DNA of 64,000 nucleotides from Candidatus Electrothrix aestuarii (GTDB lineage Bacteria; Desulfobacterota; Desulfobulbia; Desulfobulbales; Desulfobulbaceae). This document shows positions 43,080-52,824 of the stretch, in pieces (the first letter of the stretch is position 1; every line of letters begins with the position of its first letter). The notes beneath the pieces are model-generated. The model was not told where the DNA came from and searched no databases. It saw only the letters and a list, made by a program, of their open reading frames with translations. Made by a program: the position numbers and the translations under genes. The stretch spans positions 1 to 64,000 of the forward strand of contig CP159373.1 in the NCBI GenBank assembly GCA_032595685.2, written 5' to 3'.

Positions 43080-43988
43080 TCAGGGAGTTAACCCGATCTC
43101 CCCATTATGCAAACAACTGGCAAGAAAGGGACGAACCTGCTCAAAGACCTCAGGCAAGGCATCTTCCAGCACATAATGCCCGGCTTCGGAAAAATAATGA
43201 CATTGCGCAGCAGGAAAACGTCGACGCCACTCTGCATAAAACTGATCATTAAAGCAGAAATCCTTGCCTCCCCAGCAGATGAGCATGGGTTTTTCAGCAA
43301 ATTGCTCCAACGAGGCTTCCACCTGACTTAGGGTATCCCAGGAAGGGTGATTGGGTTCCAGGGGGATATCGAGGACAAAACGATGCACCGCCACCCGATT
43401 GGCCCAGCTATCATACGGGGCAAGAAAGCCTTCTTTTACCTCCGGCTCCATCTTCTTACCCACCGCCATAAAGGTGGCTGGTTGGGCAAAGCCGTTCAGC
43501 CCTCGGACAAGAAGCGTGCCCAGCAAAGGCCAGCGGCAGATGGCAATCCGTTGGGGAATAAGCTCAGAATGAAAGGCCGCTGTGTTCAGCACCACCAGCC
43601 CAGCCACCCGCTCTGGATGCTGTCCTGCCCATCCCATCCCTATAGCCCCGCCCCAATCATGCACCACCAGCACACAGCGCTCCACGTCCAGACTATCCAG
43701 CAGTTCTGTAAAATTCTCGATATGATTCTCCAGGCGGTAGGGATAGCCCTGCGGCTTATCGGAAAAGCCACAGCCCAGGTGGTCCGGCACTATGCAGCGA
43801 TGGTCCGGGCTAAGTGCTGTTACCAAATTACGGTAGAGATAAGACCAGGAGGGATTCCCGTGAACCATAACCACAGCAGGCCCTTTTCCCTCATCAAGAT
43901 AAGAAAGCCGGTGTCCATCAGTAAGTTGGAAGGTCTTGGGAGTAAAAGGATATTCAGCAAGCCCGGCAGGAGAACAGACCATTACCAC
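43080..43988 (-). CDS. oleB: OleB-type alpha/beta hydrolase
   Basis: 302 residues. HGNPSW (43-48) oxyanion region, nucleophile in VVHDWGGAIG (D111) and a terminal GHYVLED histidine. This is the haloalkane-dehalogenase-like architecture of OleB. In olefin synthesis OleB decarboxylates the beta-lactone from OleC to a cis-olefin. It overlaps the oleA stop by 7 bases, so the two are one transcript. oleC lies 16 kb away. As a family member alone it could also be a haloalkane or epoxide hydrolase; the oleA partner decides the call. Confidence 0.8.
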   Translation of the reverse strand: MVMVCSPAGLAEYPFTPKTFQLTDGHRLSYLDEGKGPAVVMVHGNPSWSYLYRNLVTALSPDHRCIVPDHLGCGFSDKPQGYPYRLENHIENFTELLDSLDVERCVLVVHDWGGAIGMGWAGQHPERVAGLVVLNTAAFHSELIPQRIAICRWPLLGTLLVRGLNGFAQPATFMAVGKKMEPEVKEGFLAPYDSWANRVAVHRFVLDIPLEPNHPSWDTLSQVEASLEQFAEKPMLICWGGKDFCFNDQFYAEWRRRFPAAQCHYFSEAGHYVLEDALPEVFEQVRPFLASCLHNGEIGLTP

Positions 43989-45016
43989 TCAACTCCCAAC
44001 ATCACCGAGTTAATACCAGAGCCTATCCCCAGCAGGGCTCCACGTTGCCCGGTTTTGAGCTTCCCTTTTTCAATGCCCATTGCCATCGTGATAGGCGCCG
44101 AGACTGACCCTACATTGCCCAGGACCTGGAGGGTTTCGAAATTCCGCTCTGGATTCAGCTCAAGGGTGGAAAATAATTTGCGGGCATGGGCCTGCCCCAC
44201 CTGATGACAGAAGAAGCGATCAATCTTTTCCTTATCCCAGCCAGTATCCTTTAAGAAATTCGGCCAGCAAAGCGCAGCTGTTTCAACGCCTCTTTCCAGC
44301 AGCAGTTCAGAATCTGTTGTCATCAGGGTCCCGTCATCGCCGCTCTGTCCGCCATGACAAAGTTCGTTATGGCGAGTATTAGCCTTCCAGGAACCACCCA
44401 CCAGGCGATGCCCGGTATCATGGACCTTTTTTGAGCCCATTACCAGGGCAACTGCCCCGGAACCGATGGTCAATGAGGCAAAGGCAGGCTTGATGCTCTT
44501 GCGGGTCAAGGTGACATCGGCCTGTAATTTTTCGATGGTGGAGCACACTAAGTCTTCTGCCGTCTCTGAGGCCACAATAAGACCATAACGAACCTGTCCC
44601 AGCTCAATCATATTGGCGAGCATGAGCATGCCGTTGAGGAATCCGAGACAGGCATTGGAGATATCAAAGATCTGGCAATGGCTCTCCAGCCCCAGCCCGT
44701 TATGGACAAAGGAAGCGGTTGCTGGCTCCATCATATCCCGGCTCACCGAAGTAAAAACCAGAAAATCAATATCAGCGGCAGTCAGGCCAGAGGAAAGCAG
44801 GGCCTTGCGGCCAGCAAGGATGGCCCCTTCACTGGGCTGAGTTTCAGGGTTCCAAAAACGCCGACTACGGATGCCGCTCATCAGCTCCAAGCGGCCTTCC
44901 GGGAGTTTTAATCGTTTATAGACTGATGAGAGCTGCTGCTCAAGATCAGCCGAGGTTACTATATTAGGGGGCAATTCATAGCCAAAGCTGTGAAGGCAGA
45001 CACGGGAGTATTTCAT
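43982..45016 (-). CDS. oleA: OleA-type ketoacyl synthase (head-to-head condensation)
   Basis: 344 residues from MKYSRVCLHSFGYELPPNIV. KAS III/thiolase fold with the nucleophile in ISNACLGFLNGM (C123). VSRDMMEPATA has the Glu that is catalytic in OleA and is normally absent from FabH. C-terminal CHQVGQAHARKLF and GNVGSVSAPI are the His and Asn regions. OleA joins two acyl-CoAs to a beta-keto acid, the first step of long-chain olefin formation. No good Shine-Dalgarno is seen. Confidence 0.85.
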   Translation of the reverse strand: MKYSRVCLHSFGYELPPNIVTSADLEQQLSSVYKRLKLPEGRLELMSGIRSRRFWNPETQPSEGAILAGRKALLSSGLTAADIDFLVFTSVSRDMMEPATASFVHNGLGLESHCQIFDISNACLGFLNGMLMLANMIELGQVRYGLIVASETAEDLVCSTIEKLQADVTLTRKSIKPAFASLTIGSGAVALVMGSKKVHDTGHRLVGGSWKANTRHNELCHGGQSGDDGTLMTTDSELLLERGVETAALCWPNFLKDTGWDKEKIDRFFCHQVGQAHARKLFSTLELNPERNFETLQVLGNVGSVSAPITMAMGIEKGKLKTGQRGALLGIGSGINSVMLGVEW

Positions 45017-45202
45017 AGCTACTATATTCTCTGAATCTTTTTTTCTCGTTCTCCTGAGCAGTCTTTGGACAGTCAGTTCTCTCAACCTATACTATATTAC
45101 GTTGACTACAGCAAGCTCCTAGCGCGCTCTTTTCTCTTCTATAATATTTTCCAAACAAATTCGATCAGGAGTAAAACAGGATAACAGCAGGACAGCTTGA
45201 AG

Positions 45203-45275
45203 AAAAAAATAAGGACAGCCAAGATGAGAAACGCTGTCTTAGCTTCCCAGCCTTTAATAGACTGAGAAGCTAAGC
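45203..45275 (-). terminator. two stem-loops after the PilJ-domain gene
   Basis: Minus-strand stem GACAGC/GCTGTC followed by TTATTTTTTTC (45203-45240), and next to it CTTAGCTTC/GAAGCTAAG (to 45275). The first has terminator form. Confidence 0.65.
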
Positions 45276-45325
45276 AAAAAGGACGAACTTCTTGAGGAGG
45301 ATTCTGGAAAAATGCGGGTCCTGCT

Positions 45326-46117
45326 TTATTTGCTGGTTGCAATTTTCTCTACGTAGAGGTCAGTAATTCGGTCAGCAAGCTTGGTGATTTCGTCAGTCGC
45401 TGTCAAAACCATGAGCGGCAGTCCACCCTTCCGTACCTTGAGGAAATAGGGAGAAATACGATCCCACTCTGTTTTAGTCTTAGCAAGCGCGGAATCAATC
45501 TCCCCATTATTTCGGCCTTCATTCATCAATTTCTTCAAGCCGGTCTCAAATTCACTAATCGCATTCTTCAATTTCTGCACAGTGTCTTCATCCCGAAATC
45601 CAGCCTGATAGGCGATATAGAACTTAGCGATCCGCTGGGAAAGCATACGCTGCTTCCCAGAAATATTAACAACATGATCAACGTGCAAACCAGAAGAGCC
45701 CTCAATATTCAGGACTACGGAATGGCAGGCCTCCAGTAAAATTTCACTTAATTCCAGGACACGGCCTGCGCTCTCCTGACTATAGGGCTTCTTCACTAAG
45801 TCACGGTACTCGATAAAGGAATTTTCAACAAAAGTCAGCAGATCTCTAGTCTCAGTGTCCTGAACATTCGCTTTAAGTAGGGCATGATTATTCTTAAAGC
45901 GTTCAAGCGCCTGCCCCAGCTGCAATTTAGCCTCTTTTGCCGAGACATCATTGCCGAGAAAAAAATAGGCTTTGGCAATCCTCTGGGACAACATGCGCTG
46001 CATGCCTGACTTATTGACCAGTTCAGCACTGGTGGCAGCGGCCTGCACCTGCTGCGTTAAAGCCATTGTAAAAAAAACAGTCAGCAGGGTGACAATCCGA
46101 AATGTGAAAGCATACAT
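45326..46117 (-). CDS. periplasmic protein with two PilJ-type domains
   Basis: 263 residues from MYAFTFRIV, chosen for AAGGAGG upstream. Signal peptide ending at VQA-A. Two repeats, each opening with a helix of the PilJ N-terminal family: NKSGMQRMLSQRIAKAYFFL (about 35) and NISGKQRMLSQRIAKFYIAY (about 155). This domain occurs in chemoreceptors and nitrate-sensing kinases as the sensory part. Here there is no membrane helix after the domains and no output domain, so it is a free periplasmic or secreted sensor-like protein. Confidence 0.85.
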   Translation of the reverse strand: MYAFTFRIVTLLTVFFTMALTQQVQAAATSAELVNKSGMQRMLSQRIAKAYFFLGNDVSAKEAKLQLGQALERFKNNHALLKANVQDTETRDLLTFVENSFIEYRDLVKKPYSQESAGRVLELSEILLEACHSVVLNIEGSSGLHVDHVVNISGKQRMLSQRIAKFYIAYQAGFRDEDTVQKLKNAISEFETGLKKLMNEGRNNGEIDSALAKTKTEWDRISPYFLKVRKGGLPLMVLTATDEITKLADRITDLYVEKIATSK

Positions 46118-46302
46118 AAAATCCTCCTTCAGGTAAAAATTATTCATGCACAAACGCATAACATTGCGATGGCAGGTGAGCCCCTCAGTCCTTACGCACA
46201 AGGGCCTTACGATACTAAACCATAGGCGAGAGCTTTCTGCAAGGCAAGCGCCTTATATCTTAAAAAATATCATACAGCCACAATTAATGCAAACAGTTAC
46301 TA

Positions 46303-47463
46303 TTAGGCCCGAACATACTGCTGTCCTGGCAGCTGCCGAATGAGCCCTTTAAGCTCCAGCCCAAGCAATACAGCATGCAGGGTATTCAAAGGTAAGGTAC
46401 TGAGCTCGGAAAGCTCTTCAATATCTATTGCAATATCCTGAATACAAGAAAGAAGCTGCTGCTCTGACAGCGAAAGATCATCAGGAACCGGCTGCACCTT
46501 CTGCTTTACGACAACAGGAGCGGTAGTACATTGTTCAGTATCAGGAGGGCACGGAGGAACTTTCCCGGAATAAGACAAGGGTGGCAACTCGACAAGTATA
46601 TCATCAACAGAGCGAACCAAGGTGGCCCCCTGTCGCAAGAGCTGGAGAGTCCCCTCACTCTGGGGCGAGTCGATCCTCCCCGGCACAGCAAAGACCTCCC
46701 TGTTCTGCTCCAAGGCCTGCCGAGCCGTAATCAAGGCTCCAGAGCGAGATGCTGCCTCGACAATCACCACACCTAAACAGAGGCCACTGACCAGACGATT
46801 GCGGGCAGGAAAATGACTTTTATAGGGAGGAGTGCCCAAGGGATACTCACTCAACAGTAAGCCGTCCTTCTCTATTTGCCCGTGCAAAACGCGGTGTTCT
46901 CCTGGATAGACCACATCCACGCCGCAGCCGAGCACAGCTATGGTCCGCCCACCCGCTTCCAATGCACCAATATGAGCCTGACCATCGATGCCCCTGGCCA
47001 TCCCGCTGACCACAGCAAAACCTTTACCGACAAGTTGACCGGCCAGGGAAGAACTGACACCAGCCCCATACTCTGTCGGAGTACGGGAACCAACGATGGC
47101 AACGGCAGGCCATGTGAGGTCATCAAGATTTCCTTTGCAGTAGAGAAGGATGGGGTAATCGTGGAGATTTAGGAGCAGAGAGGGATAGCAGGGATCTTCG
47201 CAGCAGAGCAACTGAATGTTTTCCGTCTGTACACGGGCGTATTCTTTTTCAGCCCAGAAACGGGCCTTATCCAGGTGAGACGAAGAGGAAAGGAGTGTGG
47301 CAATATTCCTGCCGACCCCCTGAACCTCTGCAACAGCCTTACCGGCAGCCAGCACCTTGTCTGGCGTGCCGAAGGCAGCAAGCAAACGCCGGACAAGGAC
47401 GCAACCCAGACCAGGCAAAGCACGTAAGGCCAGCCAATCCAGGATATCGTTGCGCCCCTCCAT
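46303..47463 (-). CDS. dprA: DNA processing protein DprA
   Basis: 386 residues. Rossmann-like core with AIVGSRTPTEYGAGVSSSLA, VVSGMARGIDGQAHIGALEA, GCGVDVVYPGEHR and ARNRLVSGLCLGVVIVEAAS, plus a C-terminal winged-helix region (LSEQQLLSCI...). DprA loads RecA on incoming single-stranded DNA during natural transformation. No topA follows; rpoD lies immediately upstream on the same strand, 17 bases away. Confidence 0.95.
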   Translation of the reverse strand: MEGRNDILDWLALRALPGLGCVLVRRLLAAFGTPDKVLAAGKAVAEVQGVGRNIATLLSSSSHLDKARFWAEKEYARVQTENIQLLCCEDPCYPSLLLNLHDYPILLYCKGNLDDLTWPAVAIVGSRTPTEYGAGVSSSLAGQLVGKGFAVVSGMARGIDGQAHIGALEAGGRTIAVLGCGVDVVYPGEHRVLHGQIEKDGLLLSEYPLGTPPYKSHFPARNRLVSGLCLGVVIVEAASRSGALITARQALEQNREVFAVPGRIDSPQSEGTLQLLRQGATLVRSVDDILVELPPLSYSGKVPPCPPDTEQCTTAPVVVKQKVQPVPDDLSLSEQQLLSCIQDIAIDIEELSELSTLPLNTLHAVLLGLELKGLIRQLPGQQYVRA

Positions 47464-47480
47464 TCGGCAGCGACTAAAGA

Positions 47481-48992
47481 TTAGTCAAGCATAAACGGTT
47501 CAAGATATTTACTTCGGGAAGGATGACGAAGCTTTTTGATAGCCTGGGCTTCGATCTGACGGATCCTCTCCCGGGTTACATCAAAACGCTGTCCCACTTC
47601 CTCCAGGGTATGATCGCAACCGACCTCGATACCGTAGCGCATACGAAGCACCTGCTCCTCCCGCTCAGTCAGCTCACCCATCACCTTGGCGAGGCAGCGT
47701 TTAAGACTCTCTGTGATGGAGAATTCCTGAGGGCCAGGATTAATATCATCAACAATAAAGTCACTGAGCATGGTGTCTTCTTCATCTCCCACCGGTGCAT
47801 CAAGAGAAATCGCATCACGGGCTGTTTTCAATGCGGCATGTACATAGTCCACATCGGCATCCAGCTGGTCCGCCATTTCTTCGACGCTGGGCTCCCGGCT
47901 TTCGATTCGCTGGAAATCCCGTGTAAAACGAAGCATTCTATTAATTGCTTCAATCATATGCACAGGCAACCTGATTGTCCTGCCCTGATCGGCTATACCG
48001 CGATTAATAGACTGACGTATCCACCACGTTGCATAGGTAGAAAACTTATACCCCCGGTTATAGTCGTATTTCTCAACTGCCTTCATCAGGCCGATATTAC
48101 CTTCCTGAATCAAGTCGGGCAGCAACATGCCTCTGTTGAGAAATTTTTTGGAGATAGAGATCACCAGACGTAAATTTGCCCGAACAAGGGTCTTCTTCGC
48201 ATCTCTGACAGTGTCCTTACCTCCTTTTACTTCCATAAAGAGTTCGTCGAAACTCTGGCAATGCACACCAATGGTCTCTGCCAGGTTAAGGTTGACTCGC
48301 AGTCCATTTGCCTGGGCATTGGCCGCACTCTCTCCCTTATGGGCTGCCAACAAGGCCTCTCTATCAGCCTGAACACGAACCTTTTTTAATTTTTCGTTAA
48401 ACTCTTCAACAGCCTTGGCCGTTGAAAGCAATTTTTTAGAACTGATTCGATAGGGACGGAATAACTCGACAACCCGCAGACCAATCGCCCCGATCTCCTG
48501 CCAAAGTTTTTCCTCTTCTCTGCTGCCTATCTTTTCTTTCAGCTCCTGAAAAAGTACCTTCCGTTCCTTATTCAGCCTGTTTGCTTCTTCAATACAGGTA
48601 AGAAAGGCCGTCCGCACCTCCCCCAGTTCTTTTTCATCGCTATCGGAGATCCCGTTTAACACGGACCCAATACGCATGCTCCCTCGTTCCAAACCTTTTC
48701 GCAGGCTGTTCAAGGTCTTCAGCCCTAAGGTCAGACGAAGCACAGCATTCTGAATCCGAGCTTCTCCTTCTTCCAGTTTCTGCGCTAGTTTGATTTCTTC
48801 CTCGTAGCTGAGTAGATCAAGACTTCCCATCTCGCGGAGATAGATATTCATGGGATCATTACTGTGCATATCCCGATTATCATCCGCAATCACCTCTTCC
48901 TCCTTCTCTTGGCAATCATCCTTAGAGTCACTTGACAAATTCGCTTCCTCTTCCTCGTAGACCTTTGAAGATCTTTCCCGTTGGTTCTTCAT
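47481..48992 (-). CDS. rpoD: primary RNA polymerase sigma factor RpoD
   Basis: 503 residues. Region 1.2 [19 protein letters not shown], a non-conserved insert (about 100-230), region 2 [37 protein letters not shown] and [15 protein letters not shown], region 3 and region 4.2 [18 protein letters not shown]. All are typical of group 1 sigma-70 factors, directing RNA polymerase to housekeeping promoters. GGAGGAGG precedes the ATG. It follows dnaG on the same strand with 588 bases between. Confidence 0.97.
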   Translation of the reverse strand: MKNQRERSSKVYEEEEANLSSDSKDDCQEKEEEVIADDNRDMHSNDPMNIYLREMGSLDLLSYEEEIKLAQKLEEGEARIQNAVLRLTLGLKTLNSLRKGLERGSMRIGSVLNGISDSDEKELGEVRTAFLTCIEEANRLNKERKVLFQELKEKIGSREEEKLWQEIGAIGLRVVELFRPYRISSKKLLSTAKAVEEFNEKLKKVRVQADREALLAAHKGESAANAQANGLRVNLNLAETIGVHCQSFDELFMEVKGGKDTVRDAKKTLVRANLRLVISISKKFLNRGMLLPDLIQEGNIGLMKAVEKYDYNRGYKFSTYATWWIRQSINRGIADQGRTIRLPVHMIEAINRMLRFTRDFQRIESREPSVEEMADQLDADVDYVHAALKTARDAISLDAPVGDEEDTMLSDFIVDDINPGPQEFSITESLKRCLAKVMGELTEREEQVLRMRYGIEVGCDHTLEEVGQRFDVTRERIRQIEAQAIKKLRHPSRSKYLEPFMLD

Positions 48993-49579
48993 GCAGATAC
49001 CTCCTCCGTATCATCAAAAAACCGAAATCGTTCCAGCCAGCTTCTCTCCCCGTGAACCTAACCAGACTGCTCTTTTCATTCCGGCCTCAGGTTTCAGAAA
49101 TTCTGCGCCTCAACAAGCGCCCAACCCCTTTCCTTCACCTCTCCAACCGATAAACTTGAAAGAAAACCTTTTCCAAAACATCAAAACCGAAAAAACGACA
49201 ACCGTTCTTCGGCTCGCTCTCCTCCGAGCAAGCAAAGTTTCTTAATCTTGTACAATTTCTTTCAATCTCGAACAAACAATTCCGCACATTGCATAATACA
49301 TCCAAAAACAGGCAGTACCATCGTCGCCCTAAACTGCAATGTACAATTTCCTACACTCCTTGTACAGTTTTTTTTACGCAAAAAAGTTTTTTTTCCTTTT
49401 TTACCTTAATCCAATCCTAACAAACTACGACTTTATCGTCGATGCAATAAAAAAATATAATAAATTTTCAGTTAATTATCAACAACAATCCACTCAAAGA
49501 AAAACAGTATTTTTTTAAGAGAAAAATTTTCTATTAACCTTACAGCGTAGCACTTTTCTAGTTTTACAAGTAATTCTTA
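48993..49579. other. AT-rich leader between dnaG and rpoD
   Basis: 588 bp with no supported gene. Contains the promoter listed at 49454-49482. It also has TGTACAATTTC and TTGTACAG repeats near 49336-49370. No hairpin terminator for dnaG is obvious. Confidence 0.5.
49454..49482 (-). promoter_or_regulatory. predicted sigma-70 promoter for rpoD
   Basis: On the minus strand TTGATA and TATATT are separated by exactly 17 bases. The start would lie roughly 450 bp ahead of the rpoD ATG. A long leader, so a nearer promoter is also possible. Confidence 0.4.
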
Positions 49580-51529
49580 TCAAGAAAAATTATTTTTCAT
49601 TCTCACAGAAAGCATTTCCTTTGTCAACTTATTGACAAGTTCATAATTTCCCCTCTGCTCAGCCGCAAAAATCTGCTGCTGCAAGGCCTCCCCTTCCCTT
49701 TTCCGCTGCGTCATCTTCAACCACAAAAGAAGCTCATCGCAAAAGGCACGCCCTTCCTCTTCGCTTTCCCCGCCTAAATGATTACCTCCATCTTTACTGA
49801 GCAGCTCAGCAATATATTGACGCTCAGCTCTGGATGTGACAACCGAAAGGAGTTGCTCCGCAACAAAGGCCCCATCTGCGCTTTTTGCCGCAATCTGTTC
49901 CATTGCTTCAATTAAACCAAGAAGAGGAGAAGGCCCAAGGGATTCTTTCAAGCCACCAGCAAGGAGATCTGAAAAGAACTCAGGGTACAGCAAAAGGAAG
50001 TCCAACAGCTGTTGTTGCCTTTTCGGAAGATCATATAATGAAGCACTCCCCTGTTCTGGCTCCATAGGAGAGGAGTACCCCTCCCAGTCCTCATGAAACT
50101 CTGGCGCTAAGTCGGGTGGTAAATCGGGTGGTAACCCCTGATGATCCCAGTCCGAATCTAAAGGGATCCCCGGACCAGGACCTGTCTCCCATTGAGGGGC
50201 AACAAACTGATCCGAAGGGGTACCAGCCTCTTGCTCAATTAAAAAACGCTCAGGGGACACCCCTAATTGCTCACTGAAATGAGCAGCCATCAGCTCGCGC
50301 TGCTCCTCATCAAGAGCACTCTTCATCAGCTCTGCCAATTCAGCTATAATCCGATTTTTACCGGACAGCGTAAACCCGTGTTCTTCTTTGAGCGCAGAAA
50401 AAATAAACTCAGCAAGAGGAGCCGCGTTTTCAATCAGGTTCTGCACTGCGGCAGCACCCTTTTCCCGGATTAAGGTATCCGGGTCGTGCCCCTGCGGCAA
50501 CAAGGCCACCCGGCCTTCCACCTGCTCACTCAGAAAAAAAGGGATGGTGCGGCGAGCCGCCCGAAGGCCAGCAGAGTCTCCGTCAAAGAACAATACAACC
50601 TCATCGCAGTAGCGACGCAGGGATTTGATATGCTCTTGGGTCAGAGCAGTACCGAGGGGCGCAACCACATTATCAATCCCATGAATCGCTAAAAGGAGAA
50701 GGTCAAAATTCCCCTCTACAACGATTGCGCGGCGGGAAGTACGAATCGCCTGACGATGTTGATACAAGCCGAAGAGCAGGTTGCTTTTCGTAAACACCAT
50801 GCTCTCGGGTGAGTTCATATACTTGGGCTTGCCCTCTCCCAGAATACGCCCGCCAAAGGCCACGGCCCGCCCGCTCAGATCATAGATAGGAAACAGGACA
50901 CGGTCCCGGAAACGATCATAATACCGGCCCTGAGCCTTATGCACAGCAAGCCCAGCCTGTTCTATATCGCTTACTGGGAAGTTCTTTTTTTGCAGGCGGG
51001 AGATAAGAAATTGCCAGCCCGCCCTCTCAGGAGATGGCGCATAGCCCAATTGATATTTTTCCACCGCATCCTGAGGCACACCTCGCTCATGGAGATACTT
51101 ACGGGCAGCCTGCGCGAGCTCTGAAGAGACAAGGGTTTTATGAAAAACATGAAGGGCCTCCTGATTCACGCGATAGAGCTGCTCACGTTGCCGTATCCGT
51201 TCCCGTTGGGACTCGCTTAGATTGGCCTCAGGGAGATCAATTTGATAGCGCCGAGCCAAGTCTTTCAGCGCCTCTGGAAAGGTCATATGATGATACTTCA
51301 TCATAAAAGAGAAGACATCACCGGACTCATGACAGCCGAAGCAATGGAAAAACTGCCGTTGCGGATTAACGGAAAAAGAGGATGTTTTTTCCCCGTGAAA
51401 AGGGCAGAGACCGGTAAAACCTGTCCCTGTTTTTTTCAGGCGCACATGTTCCCCAATCACCTGCACAATATCCGCAGCCTCACGGACCCTGTTTTTCACC
51501 TCTTCCCAGGCTCCTTTATTCGACGTCAC
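49580..51529 (-). CDS. dnaG: DNA primase
   Basis: 649 residues. N-terminal CHC2 zinc finger (GLCPFHGEKTSSFSVNP...HCFGCHESGDVF), catalytic core with GGRILGEGKPKYMNSPES and the TOPRIM part VVEGNFDLLLLAIHG and LFFDGDSAGLRAARR, then a C-terminal helicase-binding domain. Synthesises RNA primers at the replication fork. A Pro/Asp/Leu-rich linker (about 460-500) is longer than usual. It starts at GTG after AAGGAAAAGG. Transcribed toward rpoD. Confidence 0.96.
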   Translation of the reverse strand: MTSNKGAWEEVKNRVREAADIVQVIGEHVRLKKTGTGFTGLCPFHGEKTSSFSVNPQRQFFHCFGCHESGDVFSFMMKYHHMTFPEALKDLARRYQIDLPEANLSESQRERIRQREQLYRVNQEALHVFHKTLVSSELAQAARKYLHERGVPQDAVEKYQLGYAPSPERAGWQFLISRLQKKNFPVSDIEQAGLAVHKAQGRYYDRFRDRVLFPIYDLSGRAVAFGGRILGEGKPKYMNSPESMVFTKSNLLFGLYQHRQAIRTSRRAIVVEGNFDLLLLAIHGIDNVVAPLGTALTQEHIKSLRRYCDEVVLFFDGDSAGLRAARRTIPFFLSEQVEGRVALLPQGHDPDTLIREKGAAAVQNLIENAAPLAEFIFSALKEEHGFTLSGKNRIIAELAELMKSALDEEQRELMAAHFSEQLGVSPERFLIEQEAGTPSDQFVAPQWETGPGPGIPLDSDWDHQGLPPDLPPDLAPEFHEDWEGYSSPMEPEQGSASLYDLPKRQQQLLDFLLLYPEFFSDLLAGGLKESLGPSPLLGLIEAMEQIAAKSADGAFVAEQLLSVVTSRAERQYIAELLSKDGGNHLGGESEEEGRAFCDELLLWLKMTQRKREGEALQQQIFAAEQRGNYELVNKLTKEMLSVRMKNNFS

Positions 51530-51731
51530 AACCTTTTCCTTTTTTTTCTTGCGTATTTTCTACGCATTCGCTTAACAGTGAAAGGGCAGGCTCCAGCAAA
51601 AACCAAGAAACTCTCTCTTCCTTCGGGATATATTTAAAAATATAATCATCCACAGGGGATATGTCGACATCTGCTCGCCGTTTTCTGCTCTTTCTTACCC
51701 AAAAAACAACGTTCCCTCGGGCGTGAGGCAT
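51516..51731 (-). CDS. small ORF coupled to dnaG, unknown
   Basis: 71 codons starting MPHARGNVVFWVRKSRKRRA after AAGGGGAGA and overlapping the dnaG GTG start by 14 bases. The strong ribosome-binding site and overlap make a real gene possible. Many relatives have small genes before dnaG, but I cannot align this one to a family. It could be a leader peptide for translational control. Confidence 0.4.
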   Translation of the reverse strand: MPHARGNVVFWVRKSRKRRADVDISPVDDYIFKYIPKEERVSWFLLEPALSLLSECVENTQEKKGKGCDVE

Positions 51732-51799
51732 TCTCCCCTTGTACCAGGAGGGAATTCCTTAGGCGAAAAAGAGCTACAGCATTGTTTACATTATATTTA

Positions 51800-52813
51800 C
51801 TAGAAAGAGGCGGAAAGAGAAAGCTTCAAAACCGCACTCAGCACACCATCAACAACCTGAGCCATACGCTGATAATCAAGGGTGTCTGGTGTATCTCTGG
51901 CCGTGTGATAGTTATGATTGCGCAGAAAAGCAGTGTCCGTGATCATCACAGCAGGGTAGCCATGATGCCAATAATTGCGATGGTCGGAAAGATCCATACC
52001 AAAGAGAACAGGGCCCGAGTAACTGACTGTCTGGAGATCCGATGCCCCTTGAAAGCAGCGCTTCACTGTTCTTGCCAGGTACCGCTCCTGCCAACGGCCC
52101 ACAACAGCGGCGTACAGGCCGTTCTGAGGATAGACAAAGCGTAGCAGCCATGAATTATAATCCTGCTGTTCTAAAAAATAGCCGATCATCTCAAGACAAA
52201 GCATGGCCTTGACAGTGCGACCTTGCTCAGCAAGACGACGGGCATGCACAGCGCTCCCCATCTGTTCAGTGCCGAAAAAAGGAGCTTCTTCGGTCCCATA
52301 GGCCACGAGCTCTATATTCCCTGTCACCTCTCGCTGACTGAGCATCCTGGCCAATTCCAGCAACCCAGCTACGCCACTGGCATTATCATCTGCTCCGGCA
52401 AAATCTCCTTCCACATCATAATGCGCCCCAACAATCACTACAGGCCCTTCTGAAGAGCCGAACCGGGCAATGACATTTACCTGTTCCTTACGACCAGGAA
52501 CTGCGTTTTCCGCCACATAGGATTGCAAAGAAACCTGCGCGCCGGGCACGGAAAGACCGGTTGCCAGGTAGCGCACAGTGTCAGCGAGTTTTTCAGGATG
52601 ATTATGATTACGCGGAGAGAGTTCCTGAGACATATACTCAACATGCCAACGCAGTCGGTCAGGGTCAGCCCTGACTGCAGAAGGAAAAGGAATCTTCTCA
52701 GAAGTCGGCTGCCGAATTACCAACACAGCGACAACGGCACCCAGCAAAAAAAAGAAGGCAAAAACAACAAGCATACGAGTTCTGTTCGGAATGTACCTTG
52801 TCAGTGATTTCAC
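51800..52813 (-). CDS. M28-family zinc peptidase, membrane anchored
   Basis: 337 residues with an N-terminal hydrophobic anchor (about 14-32). Metal sites: GAHYDVEGDFAGADDNASGV (His, Asp), YGTEEAPFFGTEQMGS (Glu-Glu) and LCLEMIGYF, with late SDHRNYWHHGYPAVMITDTA. M28 aminopeptidases remove N-terminal residues using two zinc ions. The active domain should face the periplasm. Start GTG at the listed position; an ATG 13 codons later is possible. Confidence 0.88.
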   Translation of the reverse strand: MKSLTRYIPNRTRMLVVFAFFFLLGAVVAVLVIRQPTSEKIPFPSAVRADPDRLRWHVEYMSQELSPRNHNHPEKLADTVRYLATGLSVPGAQVSLQSYVAENAVPGRKEQVNVIARFGSSEGPVVIVGAHYDVEGDFAGADDNASGVAGLLELARMLSQREVTGNIELVAYGTEEAPFFGTEQMGSAVHARRLAEQGRTVKAMLCLEMIGYFLEQQDYNSWLLRFVYPQNGLYAAVVGRWQERYLARTVKRCFQGASDLQTVSYSGPVLFGMDLSDHRNYWHHGYPAVMITDTAFLRNHNYHTARDTPDTLDYQRMAQVVDGVLSAVLKLSLSASF

Positions 52814-52824
52814 ACAAGCTGCCC

